Assembly (NCBI RefSeq): GCF_963966145.1
Contig: NC_091049.1
Location: forward strand, 9,362,001-9,426,000
Length of the DNA: 64,000 bases
Source: Tenebrio molitor
Lineage: Eukaryota > Arthropoda > Insecta > Coleoptera > Tenebrionidae
Direction of reading: 5' to 3'
This document shows, piece after piece, positions 59,415-64,000 of this stretch. The notes beneath the pieces are model-generated. The model made no database searches, was not told the origin of the DNA, and saw only the letters and a program-made list of their open reading frames with translations. A program made the position numbers and the translations under genes. Within the stretch, counting starts at the first letter, position 1, and every line of letters starts with the position of its first letter.

Positions 59415-61519
59415 GGGCAGGGGACGATTGCGCCGATATGACCTGCTATAATCCGGGGTCTCCCAAACTACCTGTAATCCACAGGTACGATTGCGCCGGT
59501 ACTAAATTTAATCCCTTAACGGGAAGGGTAATTAGGAAGGTACCTGTACCTGTTTGCAAATAAAGTAGGGGTAGTTGGGAATATTCGGACAGCGTTTTAC
59601 TAAAATCATTAGTTTCGTCCAACAATATTCAAGTGATCGCTGAAATAAACGCTACAATGGAGAAGATGCTTAGTGAACGTGGCAAGATTCTTGTCATTTT
59701 CGAAAATTTTAAATTCCGAAATTGTGGAAGCACGGAAAAAGGTGTTAAATGGAGGTGTACTAATAAAAAGTGTCCATCCAAATTGTATACTGATGAAGCA
59801 GTGACCCTGATTTTAGGTACGTATTTTATAATTACTAGTTACTAGTTTTGTTTAAATTTACCATCGGCCAGGTTTAATTATCGTACTTTACTTTACTACA
59901 TAATCTAAACTAATACGTGTCTAATAAGTATCTAACATCTTGTTACAGACCAACAAATTAATCACAACCACGTTGAAAGCGGATCTGTGAAAATTCAAGC
60001 TTTTCGAAATAGTGTGAAGAGAAAAGCGATCGACGACATTTGTGAGAAACCAGCAAAAATTATTAATCAAGGACTAGCTGAGTCGCCTAGGGTCTTGAAT
60101 TTAATTAACACCAAAGATGTTTCTAACCTTCGGAAGTGTTTATACCGCAAGCGGAGATCTCAGTTCCCAAAATTACCAACTGACATTTTTGAAGCCCAAA
60201 GAACAATAGATATACTGAATCCTCAAACATGTAAGAAAGAAAATTTTTTGTTGGCAAATTGCTATGAAAGCAATATTGTTATATTTTCGTGTGTCACCAA
60301 CCTAACATTTTTGAGTTCATGTACGACATTGTATATGGATGGGACTTTTGATTATGCTCCTAAACATTTTGTGCAAATGTTTACCATACATGGCATAAAA
60401 AATGGTCATTATGTGCCTTTAGTTTTTTGTTTGTTGCCAAACAAAAGTAAAGAATCATATTCAAAGACATTTGATATAATTAAATCAAAATGTACAATGC
60501 TTAGACTGAATTTTGAACCACGTGAAGTAGTTGTGGATTTTGAGGAATCAATTCACGGAGCTGTAAGGGAAATGTGGCCAAACGTGAAATTAATTGGCTG
60601 CTGATTCCATTTATCGCAATCTTGGTTTCGAAAAATTAAAAAATTAGGACTAATTTCTGAATATATGGATCGAGGCTCAAAAATAGGTCAGTTTTTGAAT
60701 TCGATTTTTGGTTTAACATTTTTGGAGCCAGAAAGTGTGGGCGACTGCTTTGCATTTGATTTGATTGCAACAGAAAATGTTAATGATAGCCGACTGACAG
60801 CATTCCTAGATTATTTAACAGAAAATTATATACGGGAAGATGCTCGCTTTCCACCCGAGATTTGGGCTAGCGCCTCAGTCACTTCTGAAAGAACCACAAA
60901 CTGTTGCGAATCGTTCCATTCGCAGTTTAATAAAAGCTTTTATTGTCCGCACCCTAATATTTTGCAGTTTATTTATATTTTAAGCCAAAATCAGACAAAT
61001 GTTTATGTTAAATTAAATAGCATAAATTTACCCAAAAAGATAACTAATAAAAAATATAGGGACCGTTTAATTTTCTTGCGAGATTTATTAATAAAATACC
61101 AAAACCAAAGCATTAGCCGAATCCATTTTGTAAGAGCGGCTTCGTTTCACTACAACAAGTTATCGTAGATAATGTTATATGTCCACTTATAGTTTGTATA
61201 GTAGAATGTATGAATTGTATATAGGTTTGTATATATTATGTATATTATGTGTATTATGAAGGTATGTAGTTTGTATATATTTTTTTTTGTAAATAAATGG
61301 TTTGTCGAGAATCTTTTATATTATTTGGTTTTCATAATTGCTTTTAAACATCGGTGGGGCCCACCATTACCTACTACCTGGATTTTATTGAGGGGCTTAG
61401 AGAATCAGGGGTGCGGCGCAATCGTGCCCAGGTATTAACAACCACTTGGGTCGCCTCGGCGCAATCGTACCATCGGCTTAAAACAACTCAGGTAGTACCG
61501 GCGCAATCGTCCTATACCG
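59415..61519 (+). mobile_element. Mutator-like (MULE) transposon, 2.1 kb
   Basis: Bounded by atcatgac duplications (8 bp; MULEs usually make 8-10). The inner ends share ggacgattgcgccg in inverse. The 12-bp motif acgattgcgccg recurs twice near the left end (about 59423 and 59483) and three times inverted near the right end (about 61413, 61460 and 61499), likely transposase-binding sites. It encodes one intron-containing transposase. Confidence 0.85.
59657..61168 (+). pseudogene. MULE transposase with FLYWCH zinc finger, one in-frame TGA
   Basis: Exon 1 is 59657-59816 and exon 2 is 59949-61168, with a 132-nt GT-AG intron and frame kept (about 459 codons). A FLYWCH-type zinc finger (FENFKFRNCG, WRCTNKKCPSKLYTDEA, HNH) binds DNA. 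The catalytic domain shows LYMDGTFDYAPKHF, VVVDFEE and, after the stop, RTTNCCESFHSQFN. A TGA at 60602-60604 lies exactly in the conserved GC-x-FH motif (IGC stop FHLSQSWF), where Trp, Arg or another residue is usual. Downstream coding is undamaged for another 188 codons. So it is inactive, or active only with read-through, but very recently so. TGG-to-TGA or CGA-to-TGA would explain it. The first ATG in frame after the TIR was taken as start. Confidence 0.8.
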
Positions 61520-61527
61520 ATCATGAC
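61520..61527. repeat. 8-bp target-site duplication, right copy
   Basis: atcatgac, identical to 59407-59414. Confidence 0.8.
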
Positions 61528-61560
61528 ACCCTTATTAAATTTAATCATGGCTCTAATTAC

Positions 61561-61729
61561 CTTGGTGACGAATTCATTTCTTTCTGGCAGGTTATAATTG
61601 CATAAATGTAGGATGTGGGGTAGTTAACACGCACTTCAAAGTTGTAAAAACTATATTAATGAACAAACAGCAACTGTGGAAAATATTTGAACAAAATAGC
61701 CGGCTTTTTTCTTGGCGGCTGGCGAACGA
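61561..61729. other. 3' flank of the gag-PR-IN element
   Basis: On the minus strand the stop codon is followed by a purine-rich run (aagaaaaaagccgg near 61706) that could be a polypurine tract. An LTR could not be delimited. Confidence 0.35.
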
Positions 61730-64000
61730 CTAACTAGTGCGCAGCTCGGACGTCCGCGCCTGCGCTGCTCTTGTGCGGGTGGCGATTCCTTTCCACCCTA
61801 CATCTCGGCCATCCTCTCCGTCATTCGCCCCGAATGGTTTCATCTGATCCGCGCTTGATGTGGTGTTCTTCGGACCCTCATGGTTCCCAATCTTCTCAAC
61901 TTCATATCTGTCGATTCCCGTCCTATTGGTAACCCGGTATGGACCAAGAAATTTTGGCAAAAGCTTTGAACAAGGAGCAAACTGAGTTCGCTTGATAGCT
62001 ACCAAATCACCAACTTGGTACTTCAGGGACGACTTTCTCTTCTTGTTGTATGTTCGACAATTTTCAATTTGAATTTCTTCTATCTTCCTCTTCGCCTCTT
62101 CCCGGAGACTTTGCCTATCCTCTATGAACTGATTGACAAATTCTTCTTCAATCATTTCCTTCAATTTTAGATCTTCAGTTCTTCGGATTGTCACCCCAAA
62201 AAAGAGTTCAGAAGGCGACCTCGCGATACTTCTATGATAAGTTGAGTTTAGGGCTTCTTGAACTTTTCTCAAATGCTTATACCATTTTTCGCTGTCATCC
62301 ATCGACAGTTTCGTTAATAATGGAACTATAGTTCGATTGACTCGTTCGATCTGCCCGTTTCCTCGAGGAACACCTGTGGTGATGTGAACCAACTTGATTT
62401 TTTCTTCAGCGCAATATTCTTCAAACATGGCTGACGTAAAAGCCGCGCCTCGATCTGATATAATAGTCTTCGGATTGCCAAAGATACTTTGCTGATCTTT
62501 CAGGTGCCGAATTACTTCTTCTGAGTTTGTGGTTTTCGTTGGGTATAGCCAAACAAATTTAGTAAACGCGTCTATCACGGCAAAAATATATTTGTATCCT
62601 TTCTTGGTTTGCGACAATGGACCTAAGTGATCCACATGGTAAGTTTGTAAAGGTCTGTCACCTTTATCAATAGGGTTCAGGAAACCTTCTTGCTTCCCAG
62701 ATTTTCTTTCAGCCAAAATACAAGGCACACAATTGGATACTATTTTCTTGATTTTTTCTTCTAACCCCGATATCCAATAATCTCTTTGAACTAATTCTTT
62801 AGTTTTTCTAACGCTAAAATGTCCATTTTCATGCGCCGACTTTATAATTTCTTCTTTATGCTTTGATCCGCCAATATCCAGTTCTTCTTCTTCTTCTGGT
62901 CGCAGCAACATGACCGCGTTTTCTTCGGTCAGAAGCTCATCACAAGAGTCCTTTTCGTCTTTAAACTTCGGTCTTGGAACGACTTCTATTTTTTCAGCAT
63001 TTGCCATCAAAGTGACATGCATTAGAATCGGTTTACCTACAATCAAAGTCATATCTATAGGCATTTCCCCGTCAGGTACGACATGTAGAATAGTCTTGAA
63101 CGACGCTTGATCAATTTTCAGGACAGCTTCAAATTGTCCTAAGGCTTTCACCAATCCCTTTCCAAACCCAGTGAAAGTAATTTCTTTTCTTTCAAAGTTG
63201 GGCGCGCCCAGGTCAAGAAAACTCGTCAACGTGATCAAGTTAAAATCGCTTCCGGTATCGACTAACGCCATCATTTTCACTCCGTTAACTTCTAAATGTT
63301 TATTCATACCATGATCGAGTTCTGCTTCTTGTTCTTGAATTCGTAAAGCTTTCTTATGATTTTTATTGTCAGTTGATCCTTCTTTCTTTTCTTCTTGTTT
63401 AGTCGGGCAAGCGTTAGAAAGATGACCAAATTCGTTGCAGGAAAAACACTTTGTCCCTTTCGACTTATCTTTACATTCTTTCGACTTATGTCCCTTTCTG
63501 CCACAGTTATAACATCGATCTTTTGTCGTCATTGGCGCCGGTTGTTTAGACTTTTCATCTTTAGGTTTTACTTCGGCTCTTCTTTTTTCTTGGCTGTTCT
63601 TGAATTTTGTATATACTAAAAGTTTTTCCTTCAAATGTTTAATACTTTTAGCACCATACAGAATTGACTTATTTGTTTCTTCATCTGGAATTCCCTGTAC
63701 CACGTAATCTATCAAAGCACTTTCTTCGACATCCCCCTGGCTTGCAATTTCTTTCATACTAAACAAATACTGCTGAAAGGTTTCGTCAGATTTTTTCTTC
63801 CGTGAACTCAACTTCTTATGAATTTCTGCGCTGTTCGTGTGTTTTCCAAATTCTTCTAATAGTCTTTTTTTCAAAATCTTCCATGACCTAACTCCATGTT
63901 CAGAACGCAGAAATAGTCTGGCAGTACCACTTAGTGACTTTTTCCCGTATACAAATTTTTCAATTGAAGTCCACTCCATAATTTCAGCTGTTTCTTCAAA
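61730..64000 (-). CDS. Ty3/gypsy-type gag-protease-integrase frame lacking reverse transcriptase, partial
   Basis: Open from the right window edge (64000) to the stop at 61730; at least 749 codons without a lesion. Counting from the first Met (63979): gag-like region (LFLRSEHGVRSWKILKKRL) 1-130; two CCHC zinc knuckles, CYNCGRKGHKSKEC (156-169) and CFSCNEFGHLSNAC (178-191); an aspartic protease with LVDTGSD (239-245); then, after only about 60 residues, an integrase with HHCC finger (His 383 and 387, Cys 417 and 420), catalytic Asp 450 (HVDHLG), Asp 509 (SDRGAAF) and Glu 545 (GQIERVN), giving the exact D-35-E spacing, and a C-terminal GPY-like segment (LPKFLGPYRV). The roughly 400-500 residues of reverse transcriptase and RNase H expected between protease and integrase are absent with no frame break. 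The 5' end lies outside the window. It may be a non-autonomous family or a captured host gene. Confidence 0.9.
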   Translation of the reverse strand, partial: FEETAEIMEWTSIEKFVYGKKSLSGTARLFLRSEHGVRSWKILKKRLLEEFGKHTNSAEIHKKLSSRKKKSDETFQQYLFSMKEIASQGDVEESALIDYVVQGIPDEETNKSILYGAKSIKHLKEKLLVYTKFKNSQEKRRAEVKPKDEKSKQPAPMTTKDRCYNCGRKGHKSKECKDKSKGTKCFSCNEFGHLSNACPTKQEEKKEGSTDNKNHKKALRIQEQEAELDHGMNKHLEVNGVKMMALVDTGSDFNLITLTSFLDLGAPNFERKEITFTGFGKGLVKALGQFEAVLKIDQASFKTILHVVPDGEMPIDMTLIVGKPILMHVTLMANAEKIEVVPRPKFKDEKDSCDELLTEENAVMLLRPEEEEELDIGGSKHKEEIIKSAHENGHFSVRKTKELVQRDYWISGLEEKIKKIVSNCVPCILAERKSGKQEGFLNPIDKGDRPLQTYHVDHLGPLSQTKKGYKYIFAVIDAFTKFVWLYPTKTTNSEEVIRHLKDQQSIFGNPKTIISDRGAAFTSAMFEEYCAEEKIKLVHITTGVPRGNGQIERVNRTIVPLLTKLSMDDSEKWYKHLRKVQEALNSTYHRSIARSPSELFFGVTIRRTEDLKLKEMIEEEFVNQFIEDRQSLREEAKRKIEEIQIENCRTYNKKRKSSLKYQVGDLVAIKRTQFAPCSKLLPKFLGPYRVTNRTGIDRYEVEKIGNHEGPKNTTSSADQMKPFGANDGEDGRDVGWKGIATRTRAAQARTSELRTS

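Larger units (their letters stand above)
59397..61560. mobile_element. MITE of the 585-677 family, split by the Mutator-like element
   Basis: The left flank aatgggccgtatcatgac matches the end of the 93-bp MITE. After removing 59415-61519 and one 8-bp duplicate the sequence continues acccttattaaatttaatc, similar to that MITE's interior. The right end is uncertain. Confidence 0.5.

Noticed and set aside
60602..60604. Selenocysteine reading of the TGA in the MULE transposase
   Set aside because: No SECIS element was looked for successfully, and transposases do not use it. A point mutation is simpler.
1..64000. tRNA, rRNA or CRISPR arrays
   Set aside because: None recognised. The regular repeats seen are ankyrin-coding units, a short GC-rich tandem repeat and inverted-repeat transposons.

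Overview
The window is nuclear DNA of an insect. It is AT-rich, has short GT-AG introns (about 50-570 nt), and is crowded with TA-flanked inverted-repeat transposons. A facilitated trehalose-transporter-like gene and CCP/trypsin modular serine proteases of the MSP/HP14 type point to a holometabolous insect. A beetle is my best guess, but this is inference.

Layout. 1-4.1 kb: small inverted-repeat elements, a GC-rich tandem repeat and mariner-type transposase remnants. 4.4-5.85 kb (minus): an intact two-exon sugar transporter. 6-19 kb: no convincing gene, but many foldback and MITE-like elements, including nests at 6.6-7.0 kb and 14.9-16.6 kb. 20.2-28.4 kb (minus): two paralogous multi-exon secreted serine-protease genes, plus a remnant of a third copy at 31.1 kb. 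The first carries an in-frame TGA in its first protease domain and a second protease domain lacking the catalytic His and Ser. The second has an intact first protease domain and a decayed second one. 29.2-30.9 kb: a mariner-like element with a dead transposase. 34.2-35.1 kb (plus): a takeout/JHBP-like pseudogene. 36-41 kb: repeats, including an inverted partner of a repeat at 9.6-10.6 kb. 42.65-47.75 kb (minus): an intact gene for about 1509 residues with a possible PD-(D/E)XK-like N terminus, a NACHT NTPase and an ankyrin array. 48.3-49.1 kb: a non-autonomous Helitron. 49-59 kb: mostly non-genic, with more foldbacks and mariner relics. 59.4-61.5 kb: a nearly complete Mutator-like element with an intron and one in-frame stop. 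61.7 kb to the right edge (minus): an open gag-protease-integrase frame of a Ty3/gypsy-type element with no reverse transcriptase or RNase H.

The two observations I rate highest are the candidate nuclease-NACHT-ankyrin protein, whose domain order resembles STAND defence proteins with nuclease effectors, and the reverse-transcriptase-less gag-PR-IN frame. The protease cluster is a good example of tandem duplication followed by different decay in each copy. All splice models are read by eye from consensus sites and frame continuity, without transcript data.
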